From Endozoicomonas sp965261315 (GTDB taxonomy: Bacteria > Pseudomonadota > Gammaproteobacteria > Pseudomonadales > Endozoicomonadaceae), in the NCBI GenBank assembly GCA_965261315.1, contig CBDHDM010000044.1, forward strand, positions 41,209 through 105,208: DNA of 64,000 nt. Reading direction: 5' to 3'. A model generated the notes under the pieces. The model searched no databases and had not been told where the DNA came from. It worked only from the letters and a program-made list of their open reading frames with translations. This document shows positions 47,202 through 55,615 of the stretch, in pieces. Numbering within the stretch: position 1 is the stretch's first letter; every line of letters begins with the position of its first letter. The translations under genes were made by a program, and so were the position numbers.

Positions 47202-47609
47202 ATGAAACCCTCCATAAAAAGAGCGCAGTTGGGTCTGACTTTCTTACCCTTGTTTCTTTTTGGCTGTGCAACTCACAGCCCGGAAGGCCCGGAGCAGTCG
47301 ACAGCCAGAACGGACTCACACAACAGCCAGAAGGCGGTTGTTTTCACCGATGACGCCATTAAGAAAATTCCAAAGCACCTGCGTCCCGAAGAACTGGAAA
47401 ACAGGGATGATACATCCGTGGTGATTCGTATCGGTGACTCGAGAACGTATAAAGAGTACCGGGTAGGCGGCCAGCTTTATGCCATCCTGGTTATTCCTAA
47501 AACAGGCAAGCCATACTACCTTATTGCCTCAGATAATGAAGGCAACCCCATTGACCCAACAAAACGTACCCTGTTAGTGCCTTCATGGACTATTTTTGAG
47601 TGGCACTGA
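47202..47609 (+). CDS. DUF2782 lipoprotein
   Basis: 135 residues from ATG 47202, chosen for its GAGG site six bases upstream. A hydrophobic leader ends in LFLFGC, a lipobox. The body has the DUF2782 pattern: VVIRIGDSRTYKEYRVGGQLYAILVIPKTGKPYYLI. Function is unknown. The order polA-DUF2782-thrB is conserved in Pseudomonas; here the gene is divergent from polA and 46 bp before thrB. Confidence 0.85.
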   Translation: MKPSIKRAQLGLTFLPLFLFGCATHSPEGPEQSTARTDSHNSQKAVVFTDDAIKKIPKHLRPEELENRDDTSVVIRIGDSRTYKEYRVGGQLYAILVIPKTGKPYYLIASDNEGNPIDPTKRTLLVPSWTIFEWH

Positions 47610-47655
47610 AACAATACAGAACCATAGAACTAATTATTTAACAAACAGGGACTTC

Positions 47656-48645
47656 ATGTCTGTCTACACCCATTTAACCAAACAAGAGATTGAACAACTG
47701 CTGGCTCACTATGACATAGGAGCTCTAACATCTTTTAAAGGCATTGAAAGCGGTGTTGAGAATACCAACTACTTTCTGGATGTTGAAAAGAAGAGTCATC
47801 TGCAGCGCTATGTGTTAACACTGTTTGAGTATCTCCCAGCCGACACACTGCCATTTTTCATCAATTATATGGATGAACTTACGGCTTCAGGCTTACCTGT
47901 GCCTAACCCTGTAAGAGATAAAAATGGCATCGCCCTTCAATCACTGAAAGGAAAGCCCGCACTGATTGTGCAATGCTTTGCAGGGCAGCACCCTGATGCC
48001 AGAAACCTCTCTCTGGATCAGTGCCAGCAAATTGGTACGATGCTGGCAAAAATTCATATGGCAGGACAGCACTCTTCCCTTTACCAGGAAAATCAGCGAG
48101 GTCTTTCCTGGCTGGATACACAACAGCGAAGACTAGTACCGTTACTGAACCAGGGTGATGCCAACTTCATGGCTGAGCAGTGGCAAAATATATCAAAGGC
48201 CCTGGAACCTTTTGATAACCTGCCAAAAGGGCTGATTCATGGAGATCTTTTTCATAATAATGTGCTATTTGATCAGGGAAAAATCTCGGCAGTTATCGAC
48301 TTTTACCAAGCCTGCAATGACTGGCTGATCTATGACCTGGCTGTCACTGTAAACGACTGGTGTCTTACTAATAAACTTGAGCTTGATAGCCAACGTACGA
48401 AAGCACTAACTGAGGCCTATGCACAGGTTCGAACATTTACTGAGGATGAGAAAAAGGCATGGCCTGTAATGTTACAGTTGGCAGCATTCAGATTCTGGAT
48501 TTCACGGCTGATTACTTTTGTTTATCCGGAATCACAGATGGATCAAGATCATCAGGCCAACTTGGTTCGACACTTTCTGGACCCAAATGAATTCAAGGAA
48601 ATGCTAAAGCTAAGAGCCAATGATTTTGCTTCAAAACTGCAATAA
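47656..48645 (+). CDS. thrB: Homoserine kinase, ThrB type II
   Basis: 329 residues from ATG 47656 (AGGGA ribosome site; the upstream in-frame extension overlaps the preceding gene). APH/choline-kinase fold rather than the GHMP fold of E. coli. Signature pieces: MSVYTHLTKQEIEQLLAHYD, FKGIESGVENTNYFL, the catalytic loop LIHGDLFHNNVLF and the metal-binding VIDFYQ. Phosphorylates homoserine for threonine synthesis. Followed by a 255-bp gap with a terminator that faces the other strand. Confidence 0.93.
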   Translation: MSVYTHLTKQEIEQLLAHYDIGALTSFKGIESGVENTNYFLDVEKKSHLQRYVLTLFEYLPADTLPFFINYMDELTASGLPVPNPVRDKNGIALQSLKGKPALIVQCFAGQHPDARNLSLDQCQQIGTMLAKIHMAGQHSSLYQENQRGLSWLDTQQRRLVPLLNQGDANFMAEQWQNISKALEPFDNLPKGLIHGDLFHNNVLFDQGKISAVIDFYQACNDWLIYDLAVTVNDWCLTNKLELDSQRTKALTEAYAQVRTFTEDEKKAWPVMLQLAAFRFWISRLITFVYPESQMDQDHQANLVRHFLDPNEFKEMLKLRANDFASKLQ

Positions 48646-48671
48646 TAAAATATTTTATACGCACAAAAAAA

Positions 48672-48702
48672 CGCCTTCCAGCTCATAATCTGCTAGAAGG
48701 CG
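48672..48702 (-). terminator. Orphan minus-strand intrinsic terminator
   Basis: CGCCTTC-c-AGC (48672-48682) pairs with GCT-a-GAAGGCG (48692-48702) around a 9-base loop. On the minus strand a run of seven T follows (A7 at 48665-48671). No minus-strand protein gene lies between here and zur. On the plus strand it may also help stop thrB transcription, but the tail there is weak. Confidence 0.7.
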
Positions 48703-48852
48703 GACTGTTTAGTCAAACAGGAGCACTTCGATCACTTAAACTTTTGAAGTATGCATCATGCTTTTTACCAGTTAAGTTTAGTGAATGTCTAAGAATGATA
48801 GACCTTATTGAATAGCAGAGATGGAAATGATGAAATCTTACTTATGTGCATA

Positions 48853-48879
48853 CAAAAATGTTATATTATAACGCCACGC
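48853..48879. promoter_or_regulatory. Predicted Zur box
   Basis: Core palindrome GTTATA-T-TATAAC at 48860-48872 within AAAAATGTTATATTATAACG, close to the gammaproteobacterial Zur consensus (AATGTTATA-TATAACATT). It lies 28 bp before the zur ATG and overlaps likely -10 elements on both strands (TATATT forward; TATAAT reverse, with TTGAGT 18 bp further on). Predicted to repress zur-znuC-znuB, and possibly a divergent transcript, when zinc is plentiful. Confidence 0.65.
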
Positions 48880-48900
48880 TAATTTACTACTCAATATTGC

Positions 48901-49383
48901 ATGACCGGTCAACCTAGCCCATATACACCACACAACCATAAGCGCTGTATTCATGACGCTTTACATAAAGCCCGGACTCTTTGCCGGAATCGCGGCGTTC
49001 GTCTGACGGTCTTGAGGGAAAAAGTACTGGAACTGGTCTGGCAGAGCCACTGCCCGGTCGGGGCCTATGAAATACTGGCAGAACTGACCCAGGGGGAATC
49101 TAAACCAGCTCAACCTCCAACCGTGTATCGAGCGTTGGATTTTCTCCAGGAGCAGGGCCTGGTTCACCGCTTATCATCCATCAATGCTTATATTGGCTGC
49201 AGCCGTCCAAACACCCCACATCACAGCGGCTTTCTCATCTGTACCCATTGCCGTACAACGTTTGAGATCGAGCACCCTGCTATTGACCAGTCACTGAAAG
49301 CCTGTGCTGATGATCACGGTTTTACCATTACCGACACCTCAATAGAATTGGCTGGTTTGTGTACAAACTGCAGAACCAAATGA
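48901..49383 (+). CDS. zur: Zinc uptake regulator Zur
   Basis: 160 residues, Fur family. The winged helix has RLTVLREKVLELVWQ and PPTVYRALDFLQEQGLVHRL; the regulatory half has HHSGFLICTHCRTTFEIEH and the C-terminal LCTNCR, which give two CxxC structural zinc sites. The next genes are zinc-importer subunits, which settles Zur over Fur or PerR. A Zur box lies just upstream, so autoregulation is likely. The start ATG has no clear ribosome site. Confidence 0.92.
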   Translation: MTGQPSPYTPHNHKRCIHDALHKARTLCRNRGVRLTVLREKVLELVWQSHCPVGAYEILAELTQGESKPAQPPTVYRALDFLQEQGLVHRLSSINAYIGCSRPNTPHHSGFLICTHCRTTFEIEHPAIDQSLKACADDHGFTITDTSIELAGLCTNCRTK

Positions 49384-49397
49384 AGAATCAATAAGTT

Positions 49398-50172
49398 ATG
49401 AATCAGCCACTCATAGAGTTGAGCAACATCTGGATGAAATTCCAGAATAGAGAGGTGCTTACAGGGATCAACCTGCAAGTACATTCAGGCGAAATCGTCA
49501 CTCTGATTGGCCCCAATGGTGCGGGTAAAACGACGCTTGTTCGGATCGCTCTCGGGCTCCAGGAACCCTCTTCTGGTCAACGAACAATCAGAAAGGGGCT
49601 TCGTATTGGCTATATGCCTCAAAAGCTGCATGTTAATGCATACCATGCCCCTGACCGTCAACCGATTTCTGAGGCTGACTGGCTGTCGCCTGACAGCCGT
49701 TAATGATGCCCTTAGCCGTACCGGTGTTGCGCATGTTCTCCAGTCGCCCCTTCAATCACTTTCCGGGGGAGAGCTACAACGTGTTTTGCTGGCCAGGGCA
49801 CTTCTTCATAAGCCTCACCTTCTGGTTCTGGATGAGCCGGTTCAGGGAGTTGATGTCACAGGACAAAAGGAGCTTTATCAACTCATCACCGATATTCGTA
49901 ATGAATCCAAGAATCAGGAAAGCTGCGCTGTTTTGATGGTTTCCCACGACCTTCACCTGGTCATGGCCTCAACCGACAAGGTAGTCTGTATCAACCAGCA
50001 TGTCTGCTGTTCCGGCCACCCCCATCAGGTAAAAAAACACCCTGCCTATCTTCGTCTGTTTGGCGGAGAATCGGATGAACTGGCCATATATACCCACCGT
50101 CACGACCATCATCATGGCGTTGACGGCCATATTCTTGAATCACAAAACGCTCCCCCAAAAGGAAGCCAATAA
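49398..50172 (+). CDS. znuC: Zinc ABC transporter ATPase (one frameshift)
   Basis: About 257 residues when repaired. Walker A GPNGAGKTT, then RIGYMPQKL in the first frame; MPLTVNRFLRL, the ABC signature LSGGELQRVLLARALL, Walker B LLVLDEPVQGVD and the switch His VSHDLH in the second. The frames cross near 49650-49660; removing one base from AATGCATACC gives HVNATMPLTVNRFL, matching E. coli ZnuC. The C-terminus is His-rich (THRHDHHHGVDGH), usual for metal ATPases. Powers high-affinity zinc import with ZnuB. Either an indel error or a recent pseudogene. Confidence 0.88.
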
Positions 50173-50957
50173 TGCCTGATATACTGCTGTATGCCTTATT
50201 GGCAGGCTATGGTGTAGCGCTGTTGGCAGCCCCTCTTGGCTGCTTTGTTGTCTGGCGGAAAATGGCCTATTTCGGTGATACCCTCTCCCACTCGGCTCTG
50301 CTTGGAGTTTCGCTGGGGCTGATGCTGAATATTAATATCAATCTGGCCGTTATTTTCAGCTCACTGATGGTCGCTATTATTCTGGTCAGTTTCCAGGAAA
50401 AACAGCGCATTGCCTCTGATACCCTTCTGGGAATACTGGCTCACAGCTCTCTTTCTATTGGTCTGGTCGCCGTTAGCTTTGCAGATAATGTCCGAGTGGA
50501 TATGATGTCCTATCTGTTTGGTGACCTGCTGGCAACCAGCTCTACTGATCTTTACTGGATATATGGAGGAGGACCCCTGGTTCTGGCAACACTGGCATGG
50601 CTATGGAAACCTCTGCTATCCATGTCCGTTCATGCCGAACTTGCCCAGGTAGAAGGTATTCCGGTCAGGAAGCTCAGGATGGTGCTAACCCTGTTGATGG
50701 CACTGGTTATTGCGGTAGCCATGAAGATTGTGGGTGTTCTGCTGATTACCTCCCTGATGATTATTCCGGCCGCTACAGCACAGCGTCTTGCTAAGACACC
50801 AGAGCAAATGGTCATTTTTTCAGCTCTATTGGGAGTCTTGGGTGTTTCTGGTGGTTTAACCGCTTCATGGTACTTTGATACACCAGCAGGTCCTTCAGTT
50901 GTTGTATCCAGTTTTTTACTCTTTTTAATGACCCAGGCCGTTAAAAAAAAGTATTAA
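50172..50957 (+). CDS. znuB: Zinc ABC transporter permease
   Basis: 261 residues, about eight membrane helices, ABC-3 (ZnuB/MntB) family: GYGVALLAAPLGCFVVWRKMAYFGDTLSHSALLG at the start and KIVGVLLITSLMIIPAATAQRLA near 180-205. Its ATG shares one base with the znuC stop (TAATG), so the two are translationally coupled. The binding protein znuA is not in the window. Confidence 0.94.
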   Translation: MPDILLYALLAGYGVALLAAPLGCFVVWRKMAYFGDTLSHSALLGVSLGLMLNININLAVIFSSLMVAIILVSFQEKQRIASDTLLGILAHSSLSIGLVAVSFADNVRVDMMSYLFGDLLATSSTDLYWIYGGGPLVLATLAWLWKPLLSMSVHAELAQVEGIPVRKLRMVLTLLMALVIAVAMKIVGVLLITSLMIIPAATAQRLAKTPEQMVIFSALLGVLGVSGGLTASWYFDTPAGPSVVVSSFLLFLMTQAVKKKY

Positions 50958-51079
50958 AAATAAAAACCAATTAAAGCCTACAATTTATATAGGAAATTAT
51001 TAAATACCAAAGTCTAATTGCTCACACGCAACTATTTATTAAGAATATTGCTCAAAATGATGCAAAAGGGAGTTTCATC

Positions 51080-52207
51080 ATGGATAGTATTTTCAGTCAA
51101 TCAGTCGTACCAGCAGCAAATAAATTTAAAAAAGCCCCGCTTAATAAAAGTGAGCAAGCTCCTACAAAACCGAAAGTAAATGGTCAGGGTAATGGTATTG
51201 AGCCAACCCCCCTACAAACAAGATCATCCGCCAAAACGCAACCTGGTAGCACTGTAACTCCTGGAGGGCCTACTTCAGCGCCAAAGCCACCACCACCTCC
51301 TCCTCCTGCTGCTGCTGCTGCTGCTCCTGCAATGGATCTTGGGAAGGGAAGCACAACTGCAAAGGCTCCCCCTGCTCCATCTGCGGATCTCGCAGCCGAA
51401 CATTTAAAAAAAATTCAGGGTGGAATTAGATTAAGAAAAGCCGTAACAAATGATAGGTCTGGTGTAAACCTGCAAGGGGCAAGTCAGACTTCTGAAATTC
51501 AGCAGCCTGAACAAATGACACAAAACTTTATGCCTGCTGCACTTTATCTATCTAATGCTTCATGGTTAACCTATAAAGACAAGTTGAAAACAATGATTAC
51601 TGAAGCAGGCGGTAAACCAACGGGTAAAAACCACTTAGATAGGTTGATGAGAAAGCATGCCAAACATGCAGAAAAATCCGGCAACCTTAATGCTGTCGCC
51701 GGAGACAGAGACGCAGATGGAAAATTAAAAGCCTCTGGCAGTGTTAGTAAAAGCGAATATGAAGCTTACGTTGCTGGTCGCGAACAAACCAATGACAGGA
51801 ATAATGATTTCAAACAGAATATTGATAACTATCTGGATACCTATTTACAAGAACTTTCGCAAGCCGCTTCTAAGAATGGATCATCCCTAAAAAATAAAAT
51901 GCAGGAATGGTTTGGCATACCTACTTTAGTTAAAAGGCCAAAAGAATTCTTTGCAGAATATATGGAATTGAATGAACCACTTGTTAAAACCGGATTCAAA
52001 GTGGATTGGTTTGAACCTGAAGATATAACAGAAACATTTATTGATGGACTGATTGACTATGAAAAAAACCCGAAGAAAATTGATTCCATATTAGAAAAAA
52101 TACATGATCGAGAGTTAAATAAGGTTAAAAAAAGCGAAGCAGCCCTTAATAATGCCAAGAAAAAGCACAAATCTAAACTTTCATCGCTATTTTGGAAAAA
52201 TAATTAG
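51080..52207 (+). CDS. Polyproline and WH2-motif protein, putative actin-binding effector
   Basis: 375 residues. The start has GGGAG seven bases upstream. Residues 1-69 are disordered. Pro7 (70-76) and Ala6 follow, then at about 103-128 a WH2-like actin-binding motif: HLKKIQGGIRLRKAV followed by TNDRSG, very close to verprolin/WIP WH2 domains (LKK-VTNDRSAP). Residues 150-375 are a helical, Lys-rich domain I do not recognise. No signal peptide. Polyproline next to WH2 is the layout of eukaryotic and bacterial actin nucleators (WIP, VopF/VopL, Sca2, TarP), where Pro recruits profilin. Probably delivered into host cells; the secretion route is not visible. Own terminator follows. Confidence 0.7.
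   Translation: MDSIFSQSVVPAANKFKKAPLNKSEQAPTKPKVNGQGNGIEPTPLQTRSSAKTQPGSTVTPGGPTSAPKPPPPPPPAAAAAAPAMDLGKGSTTAKAPPAPSADLAAEHLKKIQGGIRLRKAVTNDRSGVNLQGASQTSEIQQPEQMTQNFMPAALYLSNASWLTYKDKLKTMITEAGGKPTGKNHLDRLMRKHAKHAEKSGNLNAVAGDRDADGKLKASGSVSKSEYEAYVAGREQTNDRNNDFKQNIDNYLDTYLQELSQAASKNGSSLKNKMQEWFGIPTLVKRPKEFFAEYMELNEPLVKTGFKVDWFEPEDITETFIDGLIDYEKNPKKIDSILEKIHDRELNKVKKSEAALNNAKKKHKSKLSSLFWKNN
51287..51325 (+). repeat. CCA/CCT-GCT triplet tract
   Basis: Seven proline codons (CCA x3, CCT x4) followed by six GCT alanine codons within the WH2 protein gene. A slippage-prone triplet tract that keeps the frame, so its length may vary between strains and tune the polyproline segment. Confidence 0.85.
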
Positions 52208-52215
52208 CCAAGAGT

Positions 52216-52252
52216 TCACCAGTTATGCTTTTAAATAACCGGTGATTTTTTT
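52216..52252 (+). terminator. Intrinsic terminator of the WH2 gene
   Basis: TCACC-a-GTTAT (52216-52226) pairs with ATAAC-c-GGTGA (52235-52245), then T7 (52246-52252). A classic rho-independent stop, 9 bp after the gene's TAA and touching the end of the convergent SCO gene. Shows the WH2 gene is a complete single transcription unit. Confidence 0.85.
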
Positions 52253-52901
52253 AGTTGATCAAACTATTAAGTACAACTAATAACTTCTCCGGTTCCAAAG
52301 GAGGCCTGATAAACCCATGATAATCCCCTTTCGGATTAATCAAGGCCAGATTGGCCCCATGATCCACTAAATAAAACTCATCCTCAGGATCAACCACCGG
52401 TGTAAACGGCACATTCATTTGAACCGCCAGGTTATAAATATTGGTGATTTCTCCCGTCACTCCAACAAAGTCCTTATTGAAGTAGGGTACATAGCCTTTC
52501 AGTTTTTCAGCCGTGTCTCTTCTTGGGTCAACCGACACCATGATGTACTGCATCTCTTTGGCAAGTTCCGGTGACTTTTCCTTGAGTAGCGTATCCAGTT
52601 TGTTTAACTGGCTCAGAGTTGCCGGGCAGATATCAGGACAGAAGGTAAAACCGAAATAGACCAGACTCCAGCGCCCTTTAAGATTTCTTGCAGAAAATGG
52701 CTGGCCGTTATGGTCAACCAGCCCGTCCATGGTGAAAGCCCTGGGTGTTTCAAACACCACCGCTCCCATCTGCTGCAATTGCTCTTTAGACAAAGCCGGC
52801 TTGTACAGAAATTTATTCACCGTCAACCCAAGAACCACCGCTATGGCAGCCAGCACAATAGTGACCGTCTTCCTCACCGCCTTACTCCTTTCTGTATCCA
52901 C
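52251..52901 (-). CDS. SCO1/SenC copper chaperone
   Basis: 216 residues with an N-terminal membrane anchor (about 12-30) and a thioredoxin fold outside. Copper ligands are Cys88 and Cys92 in FTFCPDICPATLS and the His in YLVDHGANLALINP. Delivers copper to the CuA site of cytochrome oxidase subunit II. Last gene of the cox cluster, as in Pseudomonas. Confidence 0.93.
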   Translation of the reverse strand: MDTERSKAVRKTVTIVLAAIAVVLGLTVNKFLYKPALSKEQLQQMGAVVFETPRAFTMDGLVDHNGQPFSARNLKGRWSLVYFGFTFCPDICPATLSQLNKLDTLLKEKSPELAKEMQYIMVSVDPRRDTAEKLKGYVPYFNKDFVGVTGEITNIYNLAVQMNVPFTPVVDPEDEFYLVDHGANLALINPKGDYHGFIRPPLEPEKLLVVLNSLIN

Positions 52902-52910
52902 AGGTACTCC

Positions 52911-53813
52911 TTACACCCAGAGATAAAACGAATAGTGATCCACCAGTAATACTACAAACAGCAGCATCAAATAGGTAATCGAAAACTTAAAGGTTTTGAT
53001 GGCGGCATGAGGCCTACTGTCACGAAGCAGAACCACTGACCAGTAAAGAAAGCGAGCCCCCAGAACGGTTGCCCCCATCAGATAGATCACCCCACTCATA
53101 CCCGTCAGAAATGGCAGCATGGTGACCACAAACATAATGATGGTGTAGAGCAGAATATGAAGCTTGGTATAAGCCTCTCCATGGGTAACGGGCAACATGG
53201 GAACATCCGCCTTGGCGTACTCGGCTTTGCGGTGAATCGCTAGCGCCCAGAAGTGGGGAGGTGTCCAGGCAAAAATAATCAACACCAGTAAAAGACCATG
53301 ACCTTCAAATTGACCAGTCACTGCAGTCCAGCCAAGCAAGGGAGGTGCTGCACCCGCAAGACCACCAATGACAATATTCTGCGGCGTTGCCCGCTTCAGA
53401 ATAAGGGTGTAGACCACCGCATAGCCCAACAGGGAGGCAAACGTTAACCAGGCAGTAAGAGGGTTAACCAGCACAAACAGCATTGCCATTCCCAGGGAAC
53501 CGATAATAAAGGCAAAAGTTACAGCCTGAAGTGGTTCGACACGACCTGTGGCCACTGGCCGCTTATGGGTTCTCGCCATAATGGTATCGATCTGTCGATC
53601 AACCACATGATTAATAACCGCTGCAGCTCCGGCACAAAGGGCAATGCCAAGATTCCCGAAAAACAGAATATCCAGTGGTACCCAGCCGGGCGTGGCCAGA
53701 TACATACCAATAACCGACGTTAAAATCATCAGCGCGACAACCTTAGGCTTGGTCAGCTCAAGATAATCCCGCCAGTGGGCACTCCCTGCCTGTAACACAT
53801 TACTTTGACTCAT
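52911..53813 (-). CDS. ctaB: Protoheme IX farnesyltransferase
   Basis: 300 residues, about nine membrane helices of the UbiA superfamily. Metal/prenyl motifs NHVVDRQIDTIMARTHKRP and the later YAKADVPMLPVTHGE are present. Converts heme b to heme o, the substrate of CtaA encoded just upstream (4-bp overlap at 53810-53813). Also called cyoE; the neighbouring ctaA shows it serves the heme-a oxidase. Confidence 0.95.
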   Translation of the reverse strand: MSQSNVLQAGSAHWRDYLELTKPKVVALMILTSVIGMYLATPGWVPLDILFFGNLGIALCAGAAAVINHVVDRQIDTIMARTHKRPVATGRVEPLQAVTFAFIIGSLGMAMLFVLVNPLTAWLTFASLLGYAVVYTLILKRATPQNIVIGGLAGAAPPLLGWTAVTGQFEGHGLLLVLIIFAWTPPHFWALAIHRKAEYAKADVPMLPVTHGEAYTKLHILLYTIIMFVVTMLPFLTGMSGVIYLMGATVLGARFLYWSVVLLRDSRPHAAIKTFKFSITYLMLLFVVLLVDHYSFYLWV

Positions 53814-54853
53814 GCTTCAGCCCTCCTGCTGCCGCCGAAAAGAAAGTAGTTATAGGCCACCAGTGATAACAGCAACAGCGCTCCACCCAGATTATGGGCT
53901 ACTGCAATACTCAACGGTAAGCTCCAAATGATATTACTCAGGCCAAGACCAACCTGAACCACCAGCATCAACATAACGACCAGCACCAAGCGGCGAATCG
54001 TTGCTCCGACAGCCCCGCTTATCCTTGAGGACACCCTGAACGCAATAAGCATTTGTATCACTAGTAATAACACTGTCAGTAATGCTCCCGCGCGATGAGC
54101 AAAATGTATGGCCGTTCTTGCTTCTGCATGCAGCTGTCCACCCAGATAATTCGGACCGATGTCCTGACCTATATCGAATCCTTCTTCAAAATTCATGGCA
54201 GGCAACCACTGCCCCTGACACGTTGGCAGGTCATGGCAGGCAAGGGCTGCATAATTGGAGCTGGTCCAGCCACCAAGACTGACCTGGCCAATCACCACCA
54301 GCAAACTCAGCACCGCAAACCCCTTTAGGCTCTTTATAAGAGCGAATGGCTGCGTCGGCACTTTTTCCCGGTGCCTTCCTGACAATCTCAAGGTTAAGAG
54401 AAACAGTAGGCTGAATGTGGCAAAACCACCCAGCAGATGAGCAGTGACAACCTGTGGCCACAACTTAAGCGTCACAGTCCACATACCAAATACCGCCTGA
54501 AGGGTAATTAAAACCAGAATCAGAATGGGTAATTTAAAAGGTTGACCCGGCTCACATCGATTTCTTACCGCCTGAATTACAATCATCAACACCAGAAGCA
54601 TCAGCGCGCCAGCAAAATAGCGATGGATCATTTCAGCCCAGCCTTTGCCAATCTCAACAGGGGCACCTGGAAAGAGAGACTCTGCAACTGCGATCTCCTG
54701 CCGGGTATCCGGAACGGTTAGAAAGCCATAACAGCCCGGCCAGTCCGGACACCCAAGCCCGGCATGTACCAGCCTTGTGTAAGCTCCCAGGCCAACCACC
54801 AGGCTCGCCAGCAGCGTGGCTATCAGAGCAAGATAAAATCCCTTTTTCTTCAT
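53810..54853 (-). CDS. ctaA: Heme A synthase (COX15/CtaA)
   Basis: 347 residues from the ATG at 54853 (GGAG site; family proteins begin KKKGFYLALIATLLA as here; an upstream in-frame ATG at 54880 is possible). Eight membrane helices. AYTRLVHAGLGCPDWPGCYGF and later HYFAG, HLLGG, HFAHRAGALL and AHNLGGA give the heme-ligand histidines. Oxidises heme o to heme a. Confidence 0.94.
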   Translation of the reverse strand: MKKKGFYLALIATLLASLVVGLGAYTRLVHAGLGCPDWPGCYGFLTVPDTRQEIAVAESLFPGAPVEIGKGWAEMIHRYFAGALMLLVLMIVIQAVRNRCEPGQPFKLPILILVLITLQAVFGMWTVTLKLWPQVVTAHLLGGFATFSLLFLLTLRLSGRHREKVPTQPFALIKSLKGFAVLSLLVVIGQVSLGGWTSSNYAALACHDLPTCQGQWLPAMNFEEGFDIGQDIGPNYLGGQLHAEARTAIHFAHRAGALLTVLLLVIQMLIAFRVSSRISGAVGATIRRLVLVVMLMLVVQVGLGLSNIIWSLPLSIAVAHNLGGALLLLSLVAYNYFLFGGSRRAEA

Positions 54854-54953
54854 AACAGCTCCATCGAGTTGACTACCCATTACCAACCCTTTTATTAACC
54901 AAAAAATACCACATTAAAAGAAATCAGTAGCACCATTAATCATTTAGTACCCA

Positions 54954-55562
54954 TTAACCAATGTTGGAGGCTTTTAGTAATTTTTTAAGATCATTGAGCA
55001 GATCACCACCCGATTGCTCCACCTGATAGCCCATAATCAGATTGCCTAAAGGATCGATGATAAAAACACGGTTCTCTGGCCATTGCTTCAGGCCAAGGGT
55101 TGTTTGAATCGTTCCACTGTCTGCCTTAAGCCAATATATTCCCGGATGCTCGGCCTCCAACTCAGCAGAAGGTTCTGGTTTTTCTGGAGCAATAAAGAAG
55201 CGGGTTACCCGCTCAGCCTCTTTCCCGAGAGCGATATGCACCTGCCGTGTTTTATAGAGGCTGTCCTGACATTGAGATTCATTACAGCGAGTACTGCCAA
55301 AAACAACGACTCGCCAAAGCCCTTCGGCTTCCTCTGGCTTAACGTTTGCATCAGCACCCTGAAGCTTTAAAGCTGAGAGTTGAGCCGGCGGTAATAGCAG
55401 CTCACCTTTATTGGTTCGCCCTTCCGGTATCCAGGCTCCGGTAAAGTACATAAGCCAGGCCAGCCCCATGGCAATGGATGGGATAAGGATGACCAGGCCA
55501 AGCTGGAGCCGGTTATTATTTTTCTGCTTAACGCTGCTCTGGTTAATGAATGTCTCTGGCAT
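54954..55562 (-). CDS. Membrane-anchored thioredoxin-fold protein of the cox cluster
   Basis: 202 residues with one membrane helix (about 20-42). The outside part has the beta-alpha-beta pattern of a thioredoxin/SCO-like fold: WRVVVFGSTRCNESQCQDSLY has two Cys five apart where SCO has its CxxxC, and VFIIDPLGNLIMGY resembles the SCO end. The pseudomonad cluster has a hypothetical gene of this type at the same place between SURF1 and ctaA. Likely an assembly factor; not proven. Confidence 0.8.
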   Translation of the reverse strand: MPETFINQSSVKQKNNNRLQLGLVILIPSIAMGLAWLMYFTGAWIPEGRTNKGELLLPPAQLSALKLQGADANVKPEEAEGLWRVVVFGSTRCNESQCQDSLYKTRQVHIALGKEAERVTRFFIAPEKPEPSAELEAEHPGIYWLKADSGTIQTTLGLKQWPENRVFIIDPLGNLIMGYQVEQSGGDLLNDLKKLLKASNIG

Positions 55563-55615
55563 GATCAGATCACCTCATACGTCACGTCTTTTCATAGAAA
55601 GGCATGCTTATTATT

